A stretch of 64,000 bases of DNA, from assembly GCF_000982825.1 (NCBI RefSeq), contig NZ_CP011047.1, forward strand, positions 3,286,001-3,350,000, in the 5' to 3' direction. Below are positions 35,297 to 46,863 of the stretch, one piece after another (positions within the stretch are counted from its first letter, which is position 1; each line of letters starts with the position of its first letter). The notes under the pieces are model-generated. The model was not told where the DNA came from. It saw only the letters and a program-made list of their open reading frames with translations, and made no database searches. The DNA is from Cronobacter sakazakii. GTDB lineage: Bacteria > Pseudomonadota > Gammaproteobacteria > Enterobacterales > Enterobacteriaceae. Made by a program: the position numbers and the translations under genes.

Positions 35297-36700
35297 ATGG
35301 TGCAGCAATCAGCAGTGCTGGATAAAGTGACGCCTGCCCAGGACCGACTGACGGTCCGGGAGAAATTAGGTTTCGGATTTGGTGATGCGGCCTGCAATAT
35401 GAGCTGGGGGCCGGTAACCATGTTTTTAACCTGGTTTTATACCGATATATTTGGCTTGAACGCCGCCCTTATCGCCACAATGTTTTTAGTGGTGCGGCTG
35501 CTCGATGCGTTTATTGATCCGGTCATTGGCGCGCTGGCGGACCGTTACCCGACCCGCCACGGCCGTTTTCGCCCGTGGATCCTCTACGGCTGCGTGCCTT
35601 TTTGCGCCATCTGTATTTTTGCGTTTTATACGCCGGATTTAAGCACTGGCGCGAAAGAGATATACGCTTTCGTCACCTATTTGCTGCTCTCCATTCTCTA
35701 CAGCACCGTGAATATTCCTTACTGCTCGCTTGGCAGCGTGATCACCGCGAACCCGGTAGACCGCGTGGCCTGCCAGTCCTATCGCTTCACCATGGCTAAC
35801 AGCGCCGTGCTGCTCTGCTCTCTGACGCTGCTGCCGCTGGTGGATTATCTTGGCGGCGGCAACCAGCAAAAAGGCTTTTTTATTACCAACGCGATGTTCT
35901 CGGTTATCGGCCTGTGCCTGTTTTTACTCTGCTTTTTTAATACCCGCGAACGCATTATGCCGCAGCGCGAAAAGCAGGAAAATATCGTGCGTAATTTCCG
36001 CTCGGCCTTTAAAAATGACCAGTGGCTGATGGTCGTCGCCGGGATGTTTATTGGCTGTATTCCGGCGTTCGTCTGTGGCGGCGCGACTATCTATTTCACC
36101 AAATATTTAATGCATCTCGATAACACCATGACGACGCTGTTTATCAGTATTGGCGTGGTCGCCTGCGTGCTCGGTAATCTCGCGACGAGTTTCGTCACCC
36201 GTTATATTTGCAAAGTGAAACTGTATATCGCGGTGGGTTTTATTACGGCCGCCATTTCCGTCGTGATTTATTTTATCGACCCGCAAAATGTGATGCTGAT
36301 CTTTATTCTGAATACGCTGCGCGCGTGGATTGGCGCGATTACCGTTCCGGTATTCTGGTCGTTTATCGCCGATGCCGACGATTATGGCGAATGGAAACTC
36401 AAAAAACGCATGTCCGGTATTTATGCCTCCGGCAACCTGTTTGCGCTGAAAGTGAGCCTCGCCATCGGCGGTGCCATTACCGCGCTGGTGCTTTCCGCCA
36501 CGCATTATGTTCCTGAAGCCGCCGTGCAGGCACCCGCGACACAGCAGGCCATTATGATGCTGATTACTTTTATTCCGGCCATCGGCGGCGTACTGACCTC
36601 CACCATTTTCCTGTTTTATAAGCTCGACAAAAAGACGATGCAGAAAATTCAGGATGACCTGAGCGTCGGCAAATATGCCAGCGATGCCGCCCTTCGTTAA
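35297..36700 (+). CDS. GPH family glycoside:cation symporter
   Basis: The 467-residue protein has about twelve membrane helices and the GPH signature GFGFGDAACNMSWGPVTMFLTWFYTD with RLLDAFIDPVIGALADRYPTRHGRFRPW near residue 75, as in MelB, XylP and YicJ. The next gene encodes an arabinofuranosidase, so the likely substrate is an alpha-L-arabinofuranosyl oligosaccharide or a pentoside. It is the first gene of the operon; the ribosome site is GAGG, and the GH51 gene follows after 12 bp. Confidence 0.88.
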   Translation: MVQQSAVLDKVTPAQDRLTVREKLGFGFGDAACNMSWGPVTMFLTWFYTDIFGLNAALIATMFLVVRLLDAFIDPVIGALADRYPTRHGRFRPWILYGCVPFCAICIFAFYTPDLSTGAKEIYAFVTYLLLSILYSTVNIPYCSLGSVITANPVDRVACQSYRFTMANSAVLLCSLTLLPLVDYLGGGNQQKGFFITNAMFSVIGLCLFLLCFFNTRERIMPQREKQENIVRNFRSAFKNDQWLMVVAGMFIGCIPAFVCGGATIYFTKYLMHLDNTMTTLFISIGVVACVLGNLATSFVTRYICKVKLYIAVGFITAAISVVIYFIDPQNVMLIFILNTLRAWIGAITVPVFWSFIADADDYGEWKLKKRMSGIYASGNLFALKVSLAIGGAITALVLSATHYVPEAAVQAPATQQAIMMLITFIPAIGGVLTSTIFLFYKLDKKTMQKIQDDLSVGKYASDAALR

Positions 36701-36712
36701 TAAGGAGACGTT

Positions 36713-38233
36713 ATGACCACGCTTTCATTTACGCTCGACCCGCAGAACGTGATTTCCGCCATCGACCCGCGCCTGTTTGGCTCGTTCATTGAACATCTGG
36801 GCCGCGCGGTCTATACCGGCGTCTATGAGCCTGAGCATCCGCTCGCGGATGAGGACGGGTTTCGTAAGGACGTGATTGATCTCGTCAAAGGGCTGCACGT
36901 CACCACGGTGCGCTACCCCGGCGGCAATTATGTCTCCGGCTTTAACTGGCGCGACAGCATCGGCCCGAAAGCAGAGCGCCCGGTGCGCCTCGATTACGCC
37001 TGGATAAGTAAAGAGACCAACCAGTTTGGCATTGATGAGTTTGCCCGCTGGTGCGAAAAAACCGGCGTCGAGCCGATGATCGCCGTGAACCTTGGCACCG
37101 GCACGCCGCAGGAGGCGGGCTATTTCGCCGAGTACTGCAACCACCCCGGCGGCACCACGCTCAGCGATTTGCGCATTCAGCACGGACGCCGCGAACCGTA
37201 TAACTTCCGCCTGTGGTGTCTTGGCAATGAGATGGACGGGCCGTGGCAGACCGGGCAAATGAACGCCCGCGAGTATGCGCATAAGGCGCGCGAAACCGCG
37301 AAAATCCTGCGCTGTATCGACCCTAAGGCGCAGCTGGTGGCGTGCGGCAGCTCCAGCTCGGCGATGACGACCTTCCCGGAGTGGGACCGCATCGTGCTGG
37401 AGGAGCTGTACGATTACGTCGATTTTATCTCCTGTCACCAGTATTACGAGAACGAAGGCAGCGAGACCGATTTTCTCGCCTCGTTCGTCAATATGGATAA
37501 TTTCATCGAAACCATCGTCAGCACCGCCAATTATGCCAAAGCGGTGCGGCGCAGTAATAAAGAGATGATGATTTCCTTTGACGAGTGGAACGTCTGGTAT
37601 CTGCGCGGCGATCCGTGGGACGCGCCGATGAAAGATCCGGCGAACCGCTTCCGTGAGGCCCCACCGCTGCTGGAAGACCGCTACTCGTTCCTCGACGCGC
37701 TGGTGATGGGCGGCCTGCTCTGCTCGCTGCTGAACCACGCCGACCGGGTGAAAATGGCGAGCCTGGCGCAGCTGGTGAACGTCATCGCGCCGATTTTCAC
37801 CGAGCCTGGCAAAGGCGCGCTCTGCCAGACGCTTTACTGGCCGTTTGAGATGGTCGCGAGCGTCAGCGAGGGCGTGGTGCTGCGCCACCAGCTGCCGGTG
37901 CCAACGTTTGCGAGCAAATATGGCGACGCCCGCAGCGTTCAGTCGTCAGTGGTGTATAACGAGGCGCGCGGCGAAATTTATATTTTCGCCGTGAACTGCG
38001 ATTTCACTACCGCTTATGAGCTTGATATCAACCTGCCCGCCTTCAGCGACTGCCGTCTGAAAGAGCACAGCGTGCTGCGCAGCGACGATCTGTACGCGAA
38101 AAACACTTTCGACGATCCGAACCGCGTGCGCCCGGAGATTATCGATTACCCGCACGGCAGCCTGCGTGAGAACACGCTCACGCTCGCGCCGCTGACCTGG
38201 AACCGTATCACGCTGTCGGTCCCCCGCGCGTAA
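36713..38233 (+). CDS. Alpha-L-arabinofuranosidase, GH51, intracellular
   Basis: This 506-residue enzyme has no signal peptide. GH51 hallmarks are present: GSFIEHLGRAVYTGVYEP at the front, VRYPGGNYVSGFNWRD near residue 65, the acid/base Glu at residue 173 (LGNEMDGPW) and the nucleophile Glu at 291 (SFDEWNVW), followed by a beta-sandwich domain. The length matches bacterial AbfA proteins. It releases arabinose from oligosaccharides taken up by the upstream symporter. No arabinose catabolic genes are adjacent. Confidence 0.93.
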   Translation: MTTLSFTLDPQNVISAIDPRLFGSFIEHLGRAVYTGVYEPEHPLADEDGFRKDVIDLVKGLHVTTVRYPGGNYVSGFNWRDSIGPKAERPVRLDYAWISKETNQFGIDEFARWCEKTGVEPMIAVNLGTGTPQEAGYFAEYCNHPGGTTLSDLRIQHGRREPYNFRLWCLGNEMDGPWQTGQMNAREYAHKARETAKILRCIDPKAQLVACGSSSSAMTTFPEWDRIVLEELYDYVDFISCHQYYENEGSETDFLASFVNMDNFIETIVSTANYAKAVRRSNKEMMISFDEWNVWYLRGDPWDAPMKDPANRFREAPPLLEDRYSFLDALVMGGLLCSLLNHADRVKMASLAQLVNVIAPIFTEPGKGALCQTLYWPFEMVASVSEGVVLRHQLPVPTFASKYGDARSVQSSVVYNEARGEIYIFAVNCDFTTAYELDINLPAFSDCRLKEHSVLRSDDLYAKNTFDDPNRVRPEIIDYPHGSLRENTLTLAPLTWNRITLSVPRA

Positions 38234-38279
38234 AGGAGAACGCCCCGCGCGTACGGAATAAAACCTCTGACAGGCCCAC

Positions 38280-38301
38280 ACCGCCGTTTACGAACGGCGG
38301 T
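38280..38301 (+). other. Intercistronic stem-loop between arabinofuranosidase and porin genes
   Basis: ACCGCCGTT and AACGGCGGT form a perfect 9-bp stem with a TACG loop in the 113-bp gap, with no U tract. It could protect the upstream message from 3' decay and so set different levels of cytoplasmic and outer-membrane products. Confidence 0.6.
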
Positions 38302-38346
38302 AAGGCCGCCTTATGCCCAAAAACTGACAACAATAAGAGAGACACG

Positions 38347-39534
38347 ATGAAAAAGATGATGGTACTGCCCTGTGTGTTCAGCCTGCTTGCGCCCTGCGCG
38401 ATGGCGGAAATGAAAGTGAATACGCCGCAGGGCGATCTGAAATTCTAAGGCGACGTGGAGTTTAACGTCGATGCGGCGAGCCGCACCGGGCAGCTTACGT
38501 CGCTGCGCACCTCTGACGATAAAGACTGGAAACCGGGCGACCATGAAAAATGGGATGTCAACGGCCGTATTCTTTTGGGCGTGGATGGTTACCGCGAGAA
38601 AAACGGCAATTTCGCAGGCTTCACGGTGCAGCCGCTCGCGGATCTGTCGGGGCATACCAATCTTGATGACGCGGCGTTTTACTTCGGTCAGCCGCAGGCC
38701 TGGAAAATCAAGGTCGGTCGTTTTGAAGCTTACGATATGTTCCCGCTCAATCAGGACACCTTTATTCAGTATTCCGGCAACACCGCGAACGATATTTACG
38801 GCGACGGCTTCGGCTACGTCTACATGATGAAAGAGGGCCGCGGGCGCAGCAGCAACGGCGGCGCGGTGCAGTTCAGCGGCGAATACGGCAACTGGTATTT
38901 CGAGCTGAACAATATGGTGAAAGACGGCACCACGCTGTTTGCCGACGACACCTATCACGGCAACGCGCTGGAGAATAAAAAGAACGTTATCTATATGCGC
39001 CCGGTGGTTGCGTGGCGCGACGACCACTTCTCCGCCGCCGTGGCGATGGAAACCAACGTGGTGAGCAACGCTTACGGCTATAACGACGCCCAGGGGCGTT
39101 TTCAGGATCAGTCAGACCGCACCGGCTATGGCGCGACCTTCACCTGGAACAGCCTGAAGAACGATCCGGACGACGGTACGGTGATTAACATCAATACCGC
39201 GTATATGGACGCCGATGACGAAACCGACTTCAGCGCCGGGGCCAACGTGCTGTGGCGTCATCTGGAGCTTGGTTATATCTACGCGCACAACAATATTGAT
39301 GACTTCAATATGTCGAGCGTCGGTGAAGAAGACGGCCAGCTGAAATACCCCGGCAAATATGACATTCACACCGTGCATCTCTCCTACGGCTTCACCAACG
39401 TGATGGATATGGACAACTTCAATATCTACCTCGGCGCTTACTGGTCGCAGCTGTCTCTCAAAGAGAGCGACTACGATAACGAGGGCGATAAAGACCGCTA
39501 CGGCGCACGCGTGCGCTTTAAATATTTCTTCTGA
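38347..39534 (+). pseudogene. Outer-membrane carbohydrate porin with an in-frame stop at codon 34
   Basis: From the ATG at 38347 the frame encodes a signal peptide (MKKMMVLPCVFSLLAPCAMA) and the mature start EMKVNTPQGDLKF. It is then broken by TAA at 38446-38448, where a Tyr codon (TAC/TAT) is expected, and continues without interruption as GDVEFNVDAASRTGQ... to the final RFKYFF. The C-terminal Phe and alternating beta strands are typical of porins; the family looks like RafY-type glycoporins. The repaired protein would have 395 residues. The stop removes nearly the whole barrel. Either this is a real null mutation or a sequencing error at one base. Context says it served arabinofuranoside uptake. 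Confidence 0.82.
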
Positions 39535-39680
39535 CGCCCTCGCCCCTTCGCGCCCGCGGAGGGGCCAAATATATTTTCCGCATTTAGATAGCGATTTTTG
39601 TTGGTTCTCATCCCCGACGCCCTGCGTTTTTATAACGTCGACAGACAGTTAATAACAACGGACGATAAGGGACATTCACC

Positions 39681-41297
39681 ATGCACTTTTCCATTACCGC
39701 GCGCGGCGTGGCGCTCGGCCTCGCGTTTGGTCTGATCAATACGGCAAGCGCCGCGCCGGTGAAAGGCGGCACGCTGATTTATCTGGAGCAGCAGGCGCAC
39801 ACCACGCTCTACCCGCCCGCAGGGGGTTTTTACCCCAACGGCGGCATCCTGAACCAGATAACCGATAAGCTCACCTGGCAGAACCCGAAAACGCTGGAAA
39901 TAGAGCCGTGGATAGCGCAGTCCTGGAGCAGCAACGCGGATAAAACCGAATACACCTTTAAAATCCGCCCCGGCGTGACGTTTTCTGACGGCACGCCGCT
40001 TGACGCCACTGCCGTGGCCAAAAACTTTGATACTTACGGGCTTGGCAATAAGGCACAGCGCCTGCCGGTTTCCGAGGTGATTAACAACTATCAGCGCAGC
40101 GAAGTCGTCGATCCGCTGACCGTGAAGTTTTATTTCAGCAAACCCTCGCCCGGTTTTTTACAGGGCACCTCGGCGATTGGCTCCGGGCTGGTGTCGCTCA
40201 GTACGCTCGCGCGCAATCTTGATGAGCTTGGCGACGCGCGCCATATCATCGGCTCCGGCCCGTTTGTAGTACAGAGCGAGACGCTGGGCCGCGAGGTGAA
40301 TCTTATCGCGCGTAAGGATTACCGGTGGGGGCCGCAGAACAGCGCGCAGCAAGGCCCGGCGAATCTCGACGGCATTAAGATCGTGGTGACGCCCGAAGAC
40401 AGCGTGCGCATCGGCGCGCTGCTGGCAGGCCAGGCAGACGCCATTCGCCAGGTGCAGGCGTATGATGAAAAACAGGCGGCGGATCAGCAGTTCCCCATCT
40501 ATGCCGCGCCGACCCGCGGCGTCAATGACAGCATCGCCTTTCGCCCCGCCAACCCGCTGGTGGCTGACCTGAAAGTGCGCCAGGCGTTGCTTCACGCGAC
40601 CAACGCGCGCCAGATTGTCGATACTCTCTTTTCACCGAACTATCCGGTCGCTACTTCTGTGGTGGCGAAAAGCGCGCCTGGCTATCGCGATTTAAGCGCC
40701 AGACTGACCTTTGACCCGGCGCTTGCGAACCGTCTGCTGGACGAAGCGGGCTGGCAAAAAGGCGCGAACGGGATTCGAACCAAAGCGGGACAGCCGCTGA
40801 GCCTGACCGTCTATGAATCGCTGCCGCAGCCGCAGAATAAAGAGGTGCTGCAACTGGTGGCGCAGCAGTGGAAACAAGTGGGCGTGCAGCTCAACGTGCG
40901 CGCGGGCGACGCGGGCACCAAAGCGCAGGACAGCCTCGATCCGGCCAAAACGCCGGTTAACGTGGTGGAAGTGGGCCGCGCCGATCCGGACGTCATCAAA
41001 AGCCAGTTTCACCCGTTAAACCGCGACGCGCTGCTGCAAAAAGGCGGCCTGAGCCAGAAAACCGATTTTATTGACGACAAGCTTAATACGCTTCTCACCA
41101 CCATCGCCTCGGAGGTTGACCCGCAAAAACGTCTCGCGGCAGCGGGCGACGCGCAGGCGTATCTCATTGATAACGCCTACATCATTCCGATTTTCGAAGA
41201 GCCGCAGGTCTACGCCGCCGCGCCGTGGGTAAAAAACCTCACGTTTGAAGCGGTGGGCCGTCCGAGCTTTTACGGCGTCTGGCTGGAGAAACACTGA
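39681..41297 (+). CDS. ABC transporter solute-binding protein (peptide/nickel type, KPN_01854-like)
   Basis: The 538-residue protein has a signal peptide (cleavage near ASA-A at residue 25) and the SBP family 5 layout: GGTLIYLEQQ, ILNQITDKLTW, WIAQSWSSNADKTEYTFKIRPGVTFSDGTPL and IGSGPFVVQS. It is the first gene of a six-gene run with almost no gaps. I recall similar proteins in Klebsiella (KPN_01854 to KPN_01858) and plant-associated bacteria beside luciferase-like monooxygenases and AhpD-like proteins. The ligand is unknown; the redox partners suggest an organic S- or N-compound rather than a peptide. Confidence 0.85.
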   Translation: MHFSITARGVALGLAFGLINTASAAPVKGGTLIYLEQQAHTTLYPPAGGFYPNGGILNQITDKLTWQNPKTLEIEPWIAQSWSSNADKTEYTFKIRPGVTFSDGTPLDATAVAKNFDTYGLGNKAQRLPVSEVINNYQRSEVVDPLTVKFYFSKPSPGFLQGTSAIGSGLVSLSTLARNLDELGDARHIIGSGPFVVQSETLGREVNLIARKDYRWGPQNSAQQGPANLDGIKIVVTPEDSVRIGALLAGQADAIRQVQAYDEKQAADQQFPIYAAPTRGVNDSIAFRPANPLVADLKVRQALLHATNARQIVDTLFSPNYPVATSVVAKSAPGYRDLSARLTFDPALANRLLDEAGWQKGANGIRTKAGQPLSLTVYESLPQPQNKEVLQLVAQQWKQVGVQLNVRAGDAGTKAQDSLDPAKTPVNVVEVGRADPDVIKSQFHPLNRDALLQKGGLSQKTDFIDDKLNTLLTTIASEVDPQKRLAAAGDAQAYLIDNAYIIPIFEEPQVYAAAPWVKNLTFEAVGRPSFYGVWLEKH

Positions 41298-42241
41298 TGG
41301 ACGGGCGTTATCTCGGCGCGCGCGTCGGTCAGGCGCTGCTGGTGCTGTGGGCGAGCTTTACCGTCTCGTTTGTGCTGCTGCAACTGCTGCCGGGCGATGC
41401 GATCGCCATTAAGTTTCAGAACCCGGAACTGGGGTTAAACGCCGCCCAGATAGCGCAGATGCGCACCGCCTACGGCGCGGACGCGCCGCTGTGGCGGCAA
41501 TATCTGGAAAGCCTCGGCGGCGCGCTGCGCGGCGATTTCGGCTTTTCCCTTCAGGCGGGCGTCCCGGTGAGCGCCCTGCTCGCCGCCAGCCTCCCCGCCA
41601 CGCTGCGCCTTGCCGCGCTCGGGTTTACGCTGGCGCTGGTGATCGCCGTCCTGCTCGCCGCGCTCTCCACGCTGAGTTACGGGCGCGCGCTGCGCCGGAC
41701 GTTCGCAGCGCTGCCGTCGCTGTTTGTCGCGGTGCCGACGTTCTGGCTTGGGATCACGCTTATTCAGCTTTTTTCTTTCCAGTGGCGGCTGATCCCGGTG
41801 ATTAATCCGGGCTTCTGGGAGGGGCTGATACTGCCGGTGATGACGCTTGCAGTACCCATCAGCGCCCCGCTGGCGCAACTGTTGATTCGCAATATTGACG
41901 TGGTGATGCACCAGCCGTTTGTCACCGTCGCGCGCGCCAAAGGCACCAGCCACCGCGGCGTGCTGTGGCGTCACGTGGCGCGCAACGCCCTGCTGCCGGT
42001 GCTGACCGTCGCGGGCCTGCTGCTGGGTGAACTTATTGCCGGCGCGCTGGTGACTGAAACCGTGTTTGGCTTAAACGGGCTCGGACAACTGACCCGCGAC
42101 GCGGTGAATAATCAGGATCTGGCGGTGTTACAGGCTATTGTGCTGGTGGCGGCGCTCGGGTTTGTACTCATCAATCTGCTGGTGGATCTGCTCTATCCGC
42201 TGCTCGATCCCCGGCTGTCACTGTCGCGGAGGGCCGCCTGA
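41297..42241 (+). CDS. ABC transporter permease (DppB type)
   Basis: The 314-residue permease has six membrane segments; the N-terminal start GRYLGARVGQALLVLWASFTVSFVLLQLLPGDA is the DppB/OppB signature. The coupling loop TVARAKGTSHRGVLWRHVARNAL lies near residue 215. It starts on the last base of the binding-protein gene and its stop overlaps the next start by one base. Confidence 0.9.
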   Translation: MDGRYLGARVGQALLVLWASFTVSFVLLQLLPGDAIAIKFQNPELGLNAAQIAQMRTAYGADAPLWRQYLESLGGALRGDFGFSLQAGVPVSALLAASLPATLRLAALGFTLALVIAVLLAALSTLSYGRALRRTFAALPSLFVAVPTFWLGITLIQLFSFQWRLIPVINPGFWEGLILPVMTLAVPISAPLAQLLIRNIDVVMHQPFVTVARAKGTSHRGVLWRHVARNALLPVLTVAGLLLGELIAGALVTETVFGLNGLGQLTRDAVNNQDLAVLQAIVLVAALGFVLINLLVDLLYPLLDPRLSLSRRAA

Positions 42242-43088
42242 TGACCACACTTGATCTCTCGCATGTCCGGGCGCGCCGCACGCGCTTTCTGCGTCGCCCG
42301 CCTCTGCCGCCAGGGCTGGCGCTCGCCTGGCTTACGCTGTTGCTGGCCGCGCTGTGGGCGCTCTTTCCGTCCCTTTTCACCGCGTATGATCCACTTACCG
42401 GCACGCCGGGCGCGCAGCGTCTGCCGCCAGGGGCCGAACACTGGCTCGGCACCGATCAACTGGGGCGCGATCTTTACGCCCGGCTGGTCTGGGGCGCGTC
42501 GCATACGCTCAGCGGCGCGCTGGTGGCTGTCGCGCTGGGGCTTGGCGCCGGCACGCTCTATGGCGTCGTCGCCGGTGCCGCGGGCGGGCGCACCGAGCAA
42601 TGGCTGATGCGACTGGTGGATGTGCTGCTCGCGATCCCCGGCCTGCTGCTGGCGCTGTGCGTCATTATCCTGCTCGGTTTTGGCACGGTCAACGCCGCGC
42701 TGGCGGTGGGCGTCACCTCGGTGGCGAGCTTTGCGCGTCTTGCCCGCGCCGAAGTCGTCCGCGTGCGGCATACCGATTATGTCGAGGCGGCGATCGCCTG
42801 CGGCGGCACGTTCTTCAGCACGCTGTGGCGACATATCCTGCCCAATTCGCTGACCTCGGTGCTGGCCTACGCCGCGCTCCAGTTCGGCAACGCCATTCTT
42901 GCGCTTTCCACGCTGAGCTTTCTCGGTTACGGCACGCCGCCGCCCACGCCGGAATGGGGGCTGCTCATTGCCGAAGGGCGCAACTATCTCTCAACCGCCT
43001 GGTGGCTCACCACCTTCCCCGGCCTTGCGGCGATCGCCGTGGTGCTGGCCGCCAATACCCTCAGCCACTATTACACCCGGAGAGCATG

Positions 43089-43089
<1 letters not shown>
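42241..43089 (+). CDS. ABC transporter permease (DppC type)
   Basis: The 282-residue second permease has the DppC/OppC-type motif HWLGTDQLGRDLYARLVWGA (near residue 62) and the coupling loop VEAAIACGGTFFSTLWRHILPNS near residue 182. It heterodimerises with the preceding permease. It overlaps both neighbours by 1-4 bp. Confidence 0.9.
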
Positions 43090-44695
<1,606 letters not shown>

Positions 44696-44699
<4 letters not shown>

Positions 44700-45745
44700 C
44701 CCAAAAACGCTTAGGTTTTTTCACCCGCCTGCTGGACCGCGTCAGCGCGGCCGAGCGCTACCGCCTCGCCACCGAGCAGATCCTGCACGCCGAGCGCAGC
44801 GGTTTTGACACCGCCTGGGTGGCGCAGCATCACTTTCATGAAGCGGAAGGCGGGCTGCCCTCGCCGCTGCTGTTTTTAGCGCACGTGGCGGCGCAGACCC
44901 GGCGCATCCGGCTCGGTACGGGGATCATTACGCTGCCGATGGAATCGCCGCTGCGCGTGGCGGAAGACGCCGCCGTGCTGGATCTGCTTAGCGGCGGGCG
45001 CGTGGAGCTGGGGCTGGGCTCCGGCGGCACGCCCTCCTCGTTTCCGCCGTTCGGGCTGCAAAGCGAAGAACGTGGCGAGGCGTATGGGCGTCATCTGGCG
45101 TTGTTGCGCGCGGCGCTGAACGATGAGCCGCTGGCGGGCACCGATAATCATCTCTACCCGGCGGCGCGCGGGTTGCGCCTGCGGCTCTGGCAGGCGACGT
45201 TTTCAGTGGACGGCGGCGCGCGTGCCGGACGCGCCGGTGACGGCCTGATGCTGTCACGCACCCAGCCACGCCCGGCGGGCGAGCCGGATATGCCGCTGGA
45301 CGCGCTGCAAAACCCGATTATCGACGCTTATCTCGATGCGCTGCCCGCAGGCGTTGCGCCGCGCATTATGGCCTCGCGCACCGCGTTTGTGACGGATAAC
45401 AGTGACGACGCCCGCCGCTTCGCGCAAACCGGGCTGGCGGCCCAGGCCGCCCAGTTCCGCGCGCAGGGCCACCGGCTTACGGGCGAGACGCTGGAAGATT
45501 ATATCGCCGCGTTCGATGTGCATCTCGGCACGCCGCGGGAAACGCTCGCCACGCTGTCGCACGATACGGCGCTCGCACGCGCCACCGATCTGTCGTTCCA
45601 GGTGCATTCCATCGATCCGCCGCACCCGTTTATCTTGCGCTCCATCTCACTGCTGGCGCAGCAGGTGGCCCCCGCGCTTGGCTGGAAACAGGCCGCACCT
45701 GGCGCTGATGTCTCCACCCTTAACCCGATCAAGGAAACCTTATGA
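44696..45745 (+). CDS. FMN-dependent luciferase-like monooxygenase (KPN_01858-like)
   Basis: The 349-residue protein has the bacterial luciferase-like TIM-barrel pattern: RLGFFTRLLDRVSA, FDTAWVAQHHFHEAEGG, RIRLGTGIITLPMESPLRVAEDAAVLDLLSGGRVELGLGSGG. Such enzymes use reduced FMN and oxygen, often to split C-S or oxidise C-N bonds. A flavin reductase is not encoded next to it. It lies in the transporter operon, with 4-bp overlaps on both sides, so it probably acts on the imported compound. Substrate unknown. Confidence 0.85.
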
Positions 45746-46836
45746 CCCGCTCGTCCGATCTTCTCGATACCCTCGCGGATATCACGCCCGGCTCCCCGCT
45801 GGCGCTGGCGCGCGCCACCCGCGACGCCGCGACGCTAAATATTGCCCGCAGCCGCGAGGCGCTGTTTAACGGCGCAAGCGATCTCACCCGTGCCGAGCGC
45901 CTGCATCTCGCCCGCGAGGTGGCGCGCTGGCATGAGGATGAGGCGCTGTCTGCGCATTATTCGGCGGCACTGCAAGACGAACCGGCACCGCCCGCGCGTC
46001 TCTCCGTCGCGCTCGGCCATGCGGAGATCCTCACGTTTCATCCGGTGCAGGCGACCGCGCAGGAAATCGCGGCGCTGACGGAAGCCGGATTCAGCGAAGA
46101 AGCCATTGTGACGCTCGCGCAGGTGGTGGCGTTTGTGAGCTTCGAGAGCCGACTGCTGCGCGGCTACCGGCTGATTAACGGCGGGCGCGTGGCGGGCGAA
46201 ACCGCCATTCCGCCCGCAGGCCGCTGGCATACCGCGCCCACCACGCAGAGCGGACAATCTGCACCCACCGCCTTCACGCAGGATGAACTGGGCTGGGAGC
46301 CGTGGCTTGCACCGAAACCGTTCGCCGCCTTCAGCCCGGATGAGCAGGAGACGCTGCGCCGATTCGGGCATCAGGATTCCGGGTATTTCCGCCTGCTGGC
46401 ACGTAACCTGCCCGCACTGGAGGCACGGACGCTCACGGACAAAGGCATTTTCTACACCCCAGGCGGGCTGGCGCGGGCGGAGCGCGAGCTGGCGGCGGCG
46501 GTCGCGAGCAAAGTGAATGGCTGCATTTACTGCGCCTCGGTCCATGCCCGTAAGGCGAGTCAGCTGTCGAAAGATAACGACGCGGTGCAGCGTTTGCTGG
46601 AGGTGGCGCCGGGCGGGAGCCTGAGCGCGGGGCAATCGGCGCGCTGGCAGGCGATTATCGATTTCAGCGCGGCGCTGTCGGCCACCCCCGCCACGGCAGG
46701 TGCTGCGCACGTGGCCGCGCTGCGTGAGCAGGCGTTGACCGACCTGGAACTGCTGGATCTGGTGCAGGCCACGGCGTTTTTCGCCTGGGCCAACCGGCTG
46801 ATGCTGACGCTCGGCGAGCCTTTTATTCCGGCCTGA
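45742..46836 (+). CDS. Fusion of two AhpD/CMD-like domains
   Basis: The 364-residue protein has two carboxymuconolactone-decarboxylase/AhpD-like halves. The C-terminal half (from about residue 190) keeps the redox motif C261-IY-C264-ASV-H268, typical of alkylhydroperoxidase D. The N-terminal half has the same helical pattern (EEAIVTLAQVVAFVSFESRLLRGYRLI near residue 115) but no CxxC, so it has lost the disulfide site. In some bacteria I recall these as two separate genes. It probably removes a peroxide or reactive product of the monooxygenase with which it overlaps by 4 bp. It is the last gene of the operon. Confidence 0.82.
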   Translation: MTRSSDLLDTLADITPGSPLALARATRDAATLNIARSREALFNGASDLTRAERLHLAREVARWHEDEALSAHYSAALQDEPAPPARLSVALGHAEILTFHPVQATAQEIAALTEAGFSEEAIVTLAQVVAFVSFESRLLRGYRLINGGRVAGETAIPPAGRWHTAPTTQSGQSAPTAFTQDELGWEPWLAPKPFAAFSPDEQETLRRFGHQDSGYFRLLARNLPALEARTLTDKGIFYTPGGLARAERELAAAVASKVNGCIYCASVHARKASQLSKDNDAVQRLLEVAPGGSLSAGQSARWQAIIDFSAALSATPATAGAAHVAALREQALTDLELLDLVQATAFFAWANRLMLTLGEPFIPA

Positions 46837-46863
46837 TCTGCCGCCGGGCGCGTGTGTGCCCAG

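Noticed and set aside
36725..37888. 387-codon minus-strand open frame within the arabinofuranosidase gene
   Set aside because: Antisense to GH51 with its catalytic residues in place; no ribosome site or recognisable motif.
38234..38346. Rho-independent terminator between arabinofuranosidase and porin genes
   Set aside because: The stem at 38280-38301 is strong but has no U tract, and the next gene continues the operon.
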